Both the position numbers and the translations under genes were made by a program. Shown in pieces: positions 15,827-22,254 of a DNA stretch of 22,254 nucleotides. The stretch's first letter is position 1. Each line of letters opens with the position of its first letter. The notes beneath the pieces were generated by a model. It was not told the DNA's origin and made no database searches. It saw only the letters and a program-made list of their open reading frames with translations. The stretch lies in NCBI GenBank assembly GCA_910578825.1, contig CAJTSB010000041.1:1-22254 (forward strand). Direction: 5' to 3'. This DNA comes from an uncultured Lachnospiraceae bacterium. GTDB taxonomy: Bacteria > Bacillota > Clostridia > Lachnospirales > Lachnospiraceae.

Positions 15827-16771
15827 ATGAGACGATGCGTTCCATTGGAATCCGCGGCAGAAACTGTCTGCAATCAAAGTTCTGTGCCGCCGCTGATTTT
15901 TCAGATGCCTCCGGAGCGAGGCAGAAGAGCATTGGAAGAAATTCAGGATACACCGGTATACAAATATCCCGCTGATATATCCTCTGATTGCATAAATACC
16001 GGAAAGTGGGGCATTATCCCGCTGTATTTTGTTGCGCCCAAGAGTAAAAATATCAGAAATATTATATTCTATATTCACGGTGCAGGCTGGGTATTCGGCA
16101 GCTTTCATACGCACGAAAAGTTAGTCAGGGAGCTTTCAGCAAGGACAGATTCACTGATCGTATTTCCGGAATACAGCCGCTCGCCGGAAGCAAAATATCC
16201 GACAGCAATTGAACAGTGTTATTTTATTTTTTCCCATATAAAGGAAATTCTTGGAAATTGTTTTTCAGTGAACAATGATACGAATCTTATCGTTGCAGGT
16301 GACAGCGTTGGTGGAAATATGGCAATCGCTATGGCTTTGATGTCAGAGATGCGGCATGGTCCGTGTATTGACAAGTTGTTATTATATTACCCGGTAACGA
16401 ATGCCTGTTTTGACACACCAAGTTATCGTCAATTTGCAGTAGATTATTATCTGTACCGGGAGGGAATGAAATGGTTCTGGAGGCAGTATACAGCGTCTAT
16501 GGAGGATCGAAATCAGATAACCGCATCTCCTCTACGCGCAGGCATAGATTGTTTGAAGAGTTTTCCACGGACAATGATTATAAACGGCCAGGCAGATGTC
16601 TTGCGTAGCGAAGGAGAGGCTTTTGGTGAAAAACTTCGCTGTGCAGGCGTTGACGTAACTGCTTTGCGGGTACAGGGTACCATTCATGATTTTGTGATGC
16701 TGAATGCGCTGGATCAGACGGATGCCTGCCGTACTGCTATGGATGCGTCAACCGCATGGATAAACCGTTAA
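15827..16771 (+). CDS. Alpha/beta hydrolase, HSL-type esterase
   Basis: ATG 15827 is preferred to the in-frame ATG at 15785 because AAAGGAG (15812-15818) lies eight bases before it and the earlier ATG has no such site. The 314-residue protein fits the abhydrolase_3 (PF07859, hormone-sensitive-lipase-like) pattern: oxyanion motif HGAGW (84-88, usually HGGGW), nucleophile elbow GDSVGGN with Ser160, acid Asp257 (GQADVLRSEGE) and His287 (IHDF). There is no signal peptide or membrane segment, so it is probably cytoplasmic. It likely hydrolyses small acyl esters, with the natural substrate unknown. It is monocistronic. A clear promoter was not found in the 121 bases shared with the divergent amylase gene. 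Confidence 0.85.
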   Translation: MRRCVPLESAAETVCNQSSVPPLIFQMPPERGRRALEEIQDTPVYKYPADISSDCINTGKWGIIPLYFVAPKSKNIRNIIFYIHGAGWVFGSFHTHEKLVRELSARTDSLIVFPEYSRSPEAKYPTAIEQCYFIFSHIKEILGNCFSVNNDTNLIVAGDSVGGNMAIAMALMSEMRHGPCIDKLLLYYPVTNACFDTPSYRQFAVDYYLYREGMKWFWRQYTASMEDRNQITASPLRAGIDCLKSFPRTMIINGQADVLRSEGEAFGEKLRCAGVDVTALRVQGTIHDFVMLNALDQTDACRTAMDASTAWINR

Positions 16772-16835
16772 AATAAACCGTTTCAATGAACCCGTATCAG
16801 CAATTGCATCAAAGCGATGATCGTTTTCCAAATGC

Positions 16836-16869
16836 ATAGTGCCTGAAAGTTTGTGCTTTTGGGCACTAT
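16836..16869. terminator. Hairpin between convergent hydrolase and sensor kinase genes
   Basis: Two 14-base arms (16836-16849 and 16856-16869) pair around a six-base loop, with eight perfect outer base pairs (ATAGTGCC) and two T-G pairs in the middle. Neither side has a long T run. The - strand flank GCATTT is the better of the two, so it may be a weak terminator of the kinase operon. The kinase stop codon lies inside the right arm. Confidence 0.4.
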
Positions 16870-18170
16870 TGCGGGAGCAGGAAGGACGGTAGGATTTTTG
16901 GAAGTTTAATTGTAAAGGTGCTTCCGCCGCCTTTTGTATCACTTACAGAGATTTTGCCGCCATGTGTATGACAGATTTGTCTGGCAATGGAAAGCCCTAA
17001 TCCAAAATGTTCCTTATGGTTTCTGGAAGAATCCATTTGGTAGAACTTGTCAAATATTTTTTCCTTTTCTGAATCAGGGATGCCGATTCCGGTATCAATT
17101 ACCTGTATAAAGTATTTTTTATGTGAACCGTATAGATTCAATGATATATTCTGCCCGGAGGGAGTGTAGGACAGGGCGTTATCTAATAGGATAATAATTG
17201 CCTGTTCCAATCTCTGCCGATCGCAGAGGAAGTCATAATTACAATTGGCAGAGATTGCCAAAGAAAGCGTCAGGTTTTTTTGAGCGGCAATAGAAATGTA
17301 TTTTTCGTATATGGACGTTAACAAGTCAGAAAGATCAGTAGACTCAAAATGGAAACCCGGGTCAGCATTTTCAATTTTTGCAAGACATAAAAGATCTTGT
17401 ATCAACCGCTCCATTCTGGACATTTCATTTTCCATCAGTGAAAAAATGCGTTCCGTTTTTGGGGCGTCAGGTTTGTTTTTTAAAACAGACAGTCCAGTTT
17501 TAAATATAGCTAATGGTGAGCGTAATTCATGTGAGGCAAAGGCAATAAAGTGTCGCTGTTTTTCATCATTTTGAATCACGGGCTTTAGCGCGTTTGAGGT
17601 AAATAGATAGGAAAATAAATACAGGATCAGTATGGAAAAAAGCCAAATGCCGAAAAAGAGGATGCGTTGTTTTTTTACATTATAATAAAAATTGTCTAAA
17701 CTGTATAAATAAATATACGTTATTTCCTGTTCGTTTTTATATGATTTTTCATTCATAACGAGAAATTTGTGTTTATCGGATGCATATTCAAAACTTTTCC
17801 GGTTTGTATCGGACGAATTGGTTAGGCTGTATTGGTTATTATTTTTCATATGGTTTTTTATATCTGATATAAGAGAGAAATCATGATCAGATAGTATAAG
17901 AGCGGACAGTGTGGCAGGCGTGCCATTAACTTCAATATAAAGGATGTTTTTGTCTGTAGTTAAATTTCGCATATACCAATTAATATCAATGCTTTCCGAT
18001 AAATTCAAATCAGAGGAAATGGTATTTGTTTTCAGAAGGAAAAGAGCGTTTTCCTGACCATACATATTTTTTTCAGATACATTCAGGCAGCACAAAATAA
18101 TCACGAGTACAATTAATGTAGTGGAAAGACAACATATAAATGAAAGTTTGAGTTGAATTTTATGAAACAT
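16866..18170 (-). CDS. Sensor histidine kinase
   Basis: I prefer ATG 18170 (MFHKIQLKLSF), with GGAGA five bases upstream, to the ATG at 18182, which has only GGA four bases upstream. The 434-residue protein has a first membrane helix (about 9-30), an extracellular loop of about 135 residues without a domain I recognise, and a second helix (about 170-190). The cytoplasmic kinase follows: H-box FASHELRSPLA with His214, N-box LLDNALSYTP with Asn331, DTGIGIP, FDKFYQ, and GLGLS. No HAMP domain is obvious; the segment after the second helix is short. It would autophosphorylate and transfer phosphate to the regulator encoded 55 bases upstream in the same operon. The signal is unknown. Confidence 0.9.
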   Translation of the reverse strand: MFHKIQLKLSFICCLSTTLIVLVIILCCLNVSEKNMYGQENALFLLKTNTISSDLNLSESIDINWYMRNLTTDKNILYIEVNGTPATLSALILSDHDFSLISDIKNHMKNNNQYSLTNSSDTNRKSFEYASDKHKFLVMNEKSYKNEQEITYIYLYSLDNFYYNVKKQRILFFGIWLFSILILYLFSYLFTSNALKPVIQNDEKQRHFIAFASHELRSPLAIFKTGLSVLKNKPDAPKTERIFSLMENEMSRMERLIQDLLCLAKIENADPGFHFESTDLSDLLTSIYEKYISIAAQKNLTLSLAISANCNYDFLCDRQRLEQAIIILLDNALSYTPSGQNISLNLYGSHKKYFIQVIDTGIGIPDSEKEKIFDKFYQMDSSRNHKEHFGLGLSIARQICHTHGGKISVSDTKGGGSTFTIKLPKILPSFLLPQ

Positions 18171-18225
18171 ACAATTCTCCATTTTCCGTTAGAATCACTG
18201 ATCTTTGAGGAAGTTTTAAAATAGT

Positions 18226-18897
18226 TTATTTCAGCATAAGACAATACCCTTGACGGTGTATTGTTACAATATGTACATTCGTGTTAAGGCTGCTTAGTTT
18301 TTTGCGGATTAAATAAATATAGTTATCTAAATTGCCATCTTCTATTTCTGTATCTGGTCCCCACACGTTGCCGATGATTTGCGAACGGGTCAGAACCCGG
18401 TTTGAATTTCGAAAAAAGTAAGCCATAAGTTCCCCTTCTCTTTTGGGGAGGATTAAGATACTGTCCATATGAATTATTTTTGATTCCTTTTCACAGAAAC
18501 GAAGGTCTCCAAATTCAAGGAGCGTAGAGGGATGTTTATAGGTTCTGCGTATGACACAACGTATGCGTGCCAGAAGTTCGCCGATGTCAAACGGTTTTAC
18601 CAGATAATCATCAGCGCCAAGATCCAGTCCATTGATTTTTTCTATGGATTCGCCAATGGCAGTTATGAATATAACAGGCGTGTCCACTGTTTGAAGTCGT
18701 ATTCGTTTTAAGATGTCCTCTCCGGAGAGACCAGGCAGCATCCTGTCCAGTAAAATAATGTCATGTATATTTTGTAAAGCCAGTGTTAGTCCTTCCAGCC
18801 CATTATGGCAGATATCAACGGAAAATCCGTTTTCTTCCAGGCCGTAGCTCAGTAGTTCCGTCAGACTTGTATCATCTTCAATAATTAAAATTCTCAT
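18226..18897 (-). CDS. OmpR/PhoB-family response regulator
   Basis: ATG 18897 (MRILIIEDDTS) has AGGAGGGAGG, whose GGAGG is seven bases away. An in-frame upstream ATG at 18963 would put the operator inside the gene and is rejected. The 223-residue protein has a receiver domain with the acidic pair Glu8-Asp9, phospho-acceptor Asp51 (IILLDRMLPG), the conserved Thr in FITA, and Lys in LVKPF. The C-terminal winged helix ends with the usual VHIVTIHRQGYCL. This class typically binds tandem repeats with 11-base spacing as head-to-tail dimers, which fits the repeats just upstream of the gene. It probably regulates its own operon and the divergent transporter genes. Confidence 0.95.
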   Translation of the reverse strand: MRILIIEDDTSLTELLSYGLEENGFSVDICHNGLEGLTLALQNIHDIILLDRMLPGLSGEDILKRIRLQTVDTPVIFITAIGESIEKINGLDLGADDYLVKPFDIGELLARIRCVIRRTYKHPSTLLEFGDLRFCEKESKIIHMDSILILPKREGELMAYFFRNSNRVLTRSQIIGNVWGPDTEIEDGNLDNYIYLIRKKLSSLNTNVHIVTIHRQGYCLMLK

Positions 18898-18922
18898 AAA
18901 GTATCCTCCCTCCTTAGGACAA

Positions 18923-18928
18923 ATTATA
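18923..18928 (-). promoter_or_regulatory. -10 element of the regulator/kinase operon
   Basis: On the - strand a perfect TATAAT (18928-18923) lies four bases downstream of the 11-bp tandem repeats. The -35 position at 17 bases (GGACTT) does not resemble TTGACA and lies within the repeats, as expected for a promoter that needs a bound activator. Confidence 0.55.
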
Positions 18929-18932
18929 TCAT

Positions 18933-18996
18933 AAAAGTTCTCTAAAAGTCCTCTAAAATGCAAATGGTTGTATTAGAGAACTTTTAGAGGACTTTT
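18933..18996. promoter_or_regulatory. Operator-like element: two inverted pairs of 11-bp tandem repeats
   Basis: The left pair is AAAAGTTCTCT (18933-18943) and AAAAGTCCTCT (18944-18954). The right pair is AGAGAACTTTT (18975-18985) and AGAGGACTTTT (18986-18996), the same unit in opposite orientation. A 20-base centre separates them. Within each pair the repeat period is exactly 11 bases, the spacing of binding sites for PhoB-class regulators. Each pair faces one of the two divergent operons. As RNA the two arms could also pair, with one C-A mismatch. Confidence 0.75.
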
Positions 18997-19008
18997 TAAA
19001 TTTGAATG

Positions 19009-19017
19009 TGATAACAT
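19009..19017 (+). promoter_or_regulatory. Possible extended -10 of the ABC transporter operon
   Basis: TG (19009-19010), one base, then TAACAT (19012-19017, four of six matches). It lies 15 bases after the right-hand repeats. The 17-base -35 position is GGACTT, inside the proximal repeat, so again there is no good -35. An alternative weak -10 is TAAATT at 18997. Confidence 0.3.
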
Positions 19018-19054
19018 GAAGAAAAAATACGCTAGAAAGGGAGGAAAGTATTTT

Positions 19055-21361
19055 ATGAAAAGGAAGGCTTTTTTATGGATTATCATTTTGCTGAGTTTTA
19101 TTTCGGTAATTACTGCGGGATGCAATTCTTTTGAGAATAATAAGCAGGAAACAGGGGAGAGGACTGCTATGCAGGAAGACCAGACAGAGGGACAGGCAGG
19201 GCAAAAGTCTGCCAGGGGCAGATATCGGGAGGAAAAGATTGATTTTCCGCTACCAATGAAAAATATATTTGATGTGGAGTGTAACGAAAACGGCAATGTG
19301 AAGGTGTTGTTCGAAAATGAGCCAGGTAGTCTCTTTTATTATGAAAGTATGGATTATGGGATTTCCTGGGAGCAGAAGGAAATGGGAAAAGAATGGTTGC
19401 CCCCAAATTACCGGGTGGTTTCCGCCAGTTTTGGAGCAGAAGGAGAGATTGTCTTGTCAGCCGGCAAAATGTCGGATGACCCGTTAGATGAAAAACACGC
19501 TATTGGAGAATATTCTTACTTTAAAATAGACAATGCAGAAGGCGATACAACGGCTCAACAATTATCGCTACAACTTCCAGAACCCAAAGAGATAAATTTA
19601 GAGTCAGGTTATGGGTTAAAACAGATTTTGCTTTCCGGTGATGGAAAGCTTTATGGAGTGTTTACATCGGGGAATGAAGAACAAATAAATTTTCAGCTTT
19701 TCTGTTTTGAATCCGATAATGGGAAAGTTTTATGGGAATTGGATACGGATGCCGCGGAAATTGCATTATTTGAAGATAAGATTTATCTCAATGAGTACAG
19801 TGGAAAAATTAAGGTTCTGAATGCAAAATCAGCAGAGAAAGCGGGGGATATATCAATTCCATTGGATAATAATTTTTTGAGTTGTATGGATACCCAAAAA
19901 GACAGGATATTTTATTGTAATGAAAACGGAATTTATGGAACAGACCATAATGTAGCGTTAACAGAACTTTTGGTGGATGGAAGACTGAGCAGTTTTGTGG
20001 ATGAAACTTATAGCGTAAAAGGTCTGTTTAGCGTCAGTGAAAAAGTATTTCTTGTATTTGTACAGAGTTTTTCGGGAGCGGATATGGAAATATTCAGATA
20101 TGAGTATGATGCTGATTTACCTACACAGCCGGAACATGAACTGGTTGTTTATTCTTTGAAGGGTAATTCTGTGATAGAAAAAATAATCTCTGATTTCCAG
20201 TCGGCACATCCGGAAGTTTTCGTGCAGTATGAAGTCGGTATGAGTGATTCCTCTGCAAAAGATGAAACAGATGCAATAAGTAGCCTGAATACGGAAATTA
20301 TGGCAGGGAACGGACCGGATGTCCTGATTTTGAACGGACTTCCGTGGGAGTCGTACCAGGAAAAAGGCATACTGGAAGATTTAAGCGCCGATTTGGGTAC
20401 TTATATAAATGAAGACAAGGTTTTTGAAAATTTCTTTTCTGCTTATCAGACAGATGGTTTTCAGTATGTGATTCCGATTTCTTTTAAGATTCCGGCTTTA
20501 ATTGGAAAAGAGGAGGTGGTATCTGATGTTAATTCCGTAGAGGAATTATTAAAAACGACAGAAAATACAGAAGATTTGCCGCCCTTTTTCAGAAATAAAC
20601 AAGCGCTCCTGCGTTATATCTTCAGTATCTATTGGCAAAGGGTGGAAAAGGAGAAAGGACGGATTTCCAAAGAGGAATTGAAAGAAGTATTAGAAAATGT
20701 AAAGCAAATAAATGATGTTTTACAGGAAAAGGAGAGCGAGCTATCCAAGTTTTTTGTTGGGGATGAAGAAAGAGAAAAGAATTATGATGTTTTTGCAAAT
20801 GATAATTGGTTGGATATATCGAATATAAAATATGGAAATGTCGCAATGGATTTAGGGTACTTGAGCTGTCGGCGGGATTTTTTGGATGTTTTGAATTGCG
20901 ACTTATCCTATCAGACGCTTTCGGATGGAGTTTTCAGCGCCCTTATTGCAGGGATTAATAAAGAATCAGATAACATAGGAAACGCGGAGGAATTTCTGGG
21001 ATTTGCCCTTAGTGATGAGGAACAGAAAATATTTATTGATGGAATGTACATGGTTATTATGGGATTTCCGGTAAATAAAGCTGCTTTTAAGGACATGGTT
21101 TCACAACCTTCACAAAATGAATTAGAAGAGTATGGGAAAGGACTTGCAAATTTTGATGAAACTTTTGAATGGCCGAAAGACATAGATTTTGAGCAGTTTG
21201 AAAAGAAGATTGTGAGCCTGGACACACCTGCAATGGAAGACAATATTGTCATTGGCACAATATTGGAAAATGTAACGCCATATCTGTCAGGTGAGAAGGA
21301 AATTGACGCAACCGTAAATGAGATTGCCCAGTCACTGGAGCTGTATCTTCTGGAACGTTAA
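19055..21361 (+). CDS. ABC transporter solute-binding lipoprotein with large extra N-terminal domain
   Basis: ATG 19055 has GGGAGG about nine bases upstream and starts a lipoprotein signal (MKRKAFLWIIILLSFISVIT then AGC). It is preferred to the in-frame ATG at 19016. Cys23 would be lipidated. The mature 768-residue precursor is almost twice the usual 400-450 residues of a family 1 sugar-binding protein. Residues about 55-355 form a beta-rich region with propeller-like repeats (VKVLFENEPGSLFYYESMDYG, GKLYGVFTSG, DKIYLNEYSGKIKVLNAKSA, DRIFYCNENGIYG). From about 362 the solute-binding domain begins (ELVVYSLKGNSVIEKIISDF, then IMAGNGPDVLILNG). A coiled, acidic stretch lies in the middle of that domain. 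The ligand is unknown. It is followed after 18 bases by a permease gene. Confidence 0.85.
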   Translation: MKRKAFLWIIILLSFISVITAGCNSFENNKQETGERTAMQEDQTEGQAGQKSARGRYREEKIDFPLPMKNIFDVECNENGNVKVLFENEPGSLFYYESMDYGISWEQKEMGKEWLPPNYRVVSASFGAEGEIVLSAGKMSDDPLDEKHAIGEYSYFKIDNAEGDTTAQQLSLQLPEPKEINLESGYGLKQILLSGDGKLYGVFTSGNEEQINFQLFCFESDNGKVLWELDTDAAEIALFEDKIYLNEYSGKIKVLNAKSAEKAGDISIPLDNNFLSCMDTQKDRIFYCNENGIYGTDHNVALTELLVDGRLSSFVDETYSVKGLFSVSEKVFLVFVQSFSGADMEIFRYEYDADLPTQPEHELVVYSLKGNSVIEKIISDFQSAHPEVFVQYEVGMSDSSAKDETDAISSLNTEIMAGNGPDVLILNGLPWESYQEKGILEDLSADLGTYINEDKVFENFFSAYQTDGFQYVIPISFKIPALIGKEEVVSDVNSVEELLKTTENTEDLPPFFRNKQALLRYIFSIYWQRVEKEKGRISKEELKEVLENVKQINDVLQEKESELSKFFVGDEEREKNYDVFANDNWLDISNIKYGNVAMDLGYLSCRRDFLDVLNCDLSYQTLSDGVFSALIAGINKESDNIGNAEEFLGFALSDEEQKIFIDGMYMVIMGFPVNKAAFKDMVSQPSQNELEEYGKGLANFDETFEWPKDIDFEQFEKKIVSLDTPAMEDNIVIGTILENVTPYLSGEKEIDATVNEIAQSLELYLLER

Positions 21362-21379
21362 ATTTGGGAGGTATGTTTT

Positions 21380-22213
21380 GTGGGAAAAAGAAGGAAAAAA
21401 ATATATGGCAGTCTGGAAGACTTTGCATTTATTCTGCCCAGTCTGACAGGGGTATCTGTCATTGTTTTTTTCCCCTTTGCGGACGTGGTGAAAAGATCAT
21501 TCACGAACATTACAGGGGAAACGTTTGTGGGATTATATAATTATAAGACAGTATTTGGGAACGAGGCATTTCATTTGGCAATAGGAAATACTTTGAAATT
21601 CATTCTGGTATGCGTGCCGCTATTGTTGGTAGGTTCCTTATTATTGGCAAATATCGTTTATTTTGGAACAGCAGAATATTATAGAAATTTTTGTCTTTTG
21701 CCGATGGCAGTACCTGTGGTTTCGCTGGTTTTTGTATGGAAAATGCTATTTCACAGAAATGGGCTTATCAATAGTTGTTTTGGTATGGAGACAGACTGGC
21801 TGAATTCTTCTTATGCTTTCTGGGTTTTGGTTACCACCTTTTTGTGGAAGAATATGGGATATTATGTTGTCTTATGGCTGGCGGGGCTTGAGGCTATACC
21901 TAAAAGCCTGTATGAGGCGGCGAATGTTGATGGTGCAGGCGTTTGTTCGACATTCTGGCATATTACTCTTCCAGGATTGAAACCTATGTTTTCCGCAACG
22001 CTTATATTGGCAATCACTGGTTCACTGAAGTCTTACCGTGAATGTTACCTGCTGGCAGGCGAGTACCCGGATAAAAGCATTTATATGATACAGCACTTGT
22101 TTCACAATTGGTTTCGAGATATGTCAGTGGAAAAAATGTCGGCAAGTGCAGTTGTGATTGTAGGTGTTTTTGTAGTAATTGTTTATCCATTCCGTAAAAA
22201 AGCATTCCTATAG
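21380..22213 (+). CDS. Sugar ABC transporter permease, MalF/UgpA type
   Basis: GTG 21380 is the start: GGGAGG (21366-21371) lies eight bases upstream, and the nearby ATG at 21373 is out of frame. The 277-residue protein has six predicted membrane segments and the EAA loop that contacts the ATPase: EAANVDGAGVCSTFWHITLPGLKP, with EAA at 179-181 and LP near 197. The length is normal for the family and the C-terminus is basic (PFRKKAFL). It would form a channel with a second permease, expected directly downstream beyond the window. The ATPase is not seen and may be encoded elsewhere, as is common for such sugar systems in Firmicutes. Confidence 0.9.
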   Translation: MGKRRKKIYGSLEDFAFILPSLTGVSVIVFFPFADVVKRSFTNITGETFVGLYNYKTVFGNEAFHLAIGNTLKFILVCVPLLLVGSLLLANIVYFGTAEYYRNFCLLPMAVPVVSLVFVWKMLFHRNGLINSCFGMETDWLNSSYAFWVLVTTFLWKNMGYYVVLWLAGLEAIPKSLYEAANVDGAGVCSTFWHITLPGLKPMFSATLILAITGSLKSYRECYLLAGEYPDKSIYMIQHLFHNWFRDMSVEKMSASAVVIVGVFVVIVYPFRKKAFL

Positions 22214-22230
22214 AGAATGAAAATTGAACT

Positions 22231-22236
22231 TTGACA
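22231..22236 (+). promoter_or_regulatory. Consensus -35 hexamer at the window edge
   Basis: TTGACA (22231-22236) matches the consensus perfectly. A -10 at 17 bases would start at the last base of the window and cannot be seen. It may be an internal promoter for the following gene or chance. Confidence 0.2.
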
Positions 22237-22254
22237 AAATAAAATCTCCCCGTA

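Noticed and set aside
18898..18963. Upstream in-frame start of the response regulator (22 more residues)
   Set aside because: It would span the -10 element and part of the tandem repeats. The start at 18897 has an excellent ribosome binding site and gives the standard receiver-domain N-terminus.

Overview
The window looks like a chromosomal stretch from a low-to-moderate GC Gram-positive anaerobe, most likely a gut clostridium of the Lachnospiraceae type. This is inferred from strong GGAGG ribosome binding sites at 6-9 bases, BspA-type leucine-rich-repeat proteins with FN3-like tails, DUF975 and SprA-related proteins, GtrII/GtrB-like glycosyltransferases and lipoprotein-dependent sugar ABC transport. 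No rRNA, tRNA, CRISPR array, IS element or prophage gene was seen.

Region 1 (1-7070, + strand) is a run of secreted proteins. It starts with the 3' end of a cysteine-rich protein of unknown family. Two tandem paralogues follow (507-2057 and 2108-3628), each with a signal peptide, two PPC-like beta domains, an Ig-like domain and an FN3-like tail. Then come two BspA-like LRR proteins (3659-5143 and 5241-7070), the second extended by Ig-like and FN3 domains. Three of these four complete proteins end in the same TVVC(K/R) C-terminus although their front halves are unrelated. Short gaps suggest one operon whose promoter lies upstream of the window.

Region 2 (7091-9220) has a strong promoter driving a SprA-related HExxH protein and a DUF975 membrane protein. 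A perfect bidirectional terminator follows, then a convergent small DUF4190-like membrane protein.

Region 3 (9246-14228, + strand) is an operon encoding a GtrII-like membrane glucosyltransferase, a GtrB-like polyprenyl-phosphate glycosyltransferase and Tex, closed by a terminator.

Region 4 (14227-16771) holds a cytoplasmic GH13 alpha-amylase on the - strand, and a divergent HSL-type alpha/beta hydrolase.

Region 5 (16866-22254) holds a two-component system (OmpR/PhoB-type regulator, then sensor kinase, both - strand) divergent from a sugar-type ABC transporter operon (lipoprotein solute-binding protein with a large extra N-terminal domain, then a MalF-type permease, continuing past the window). 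Between them is a 64-bp operator-like element made of two inverted pairs of 11-bp tandem repeats. It suggests that the regulator controls both its own operon and the transporter. This element and the shared C-terminal signature of region 1 are the most interesting observations.
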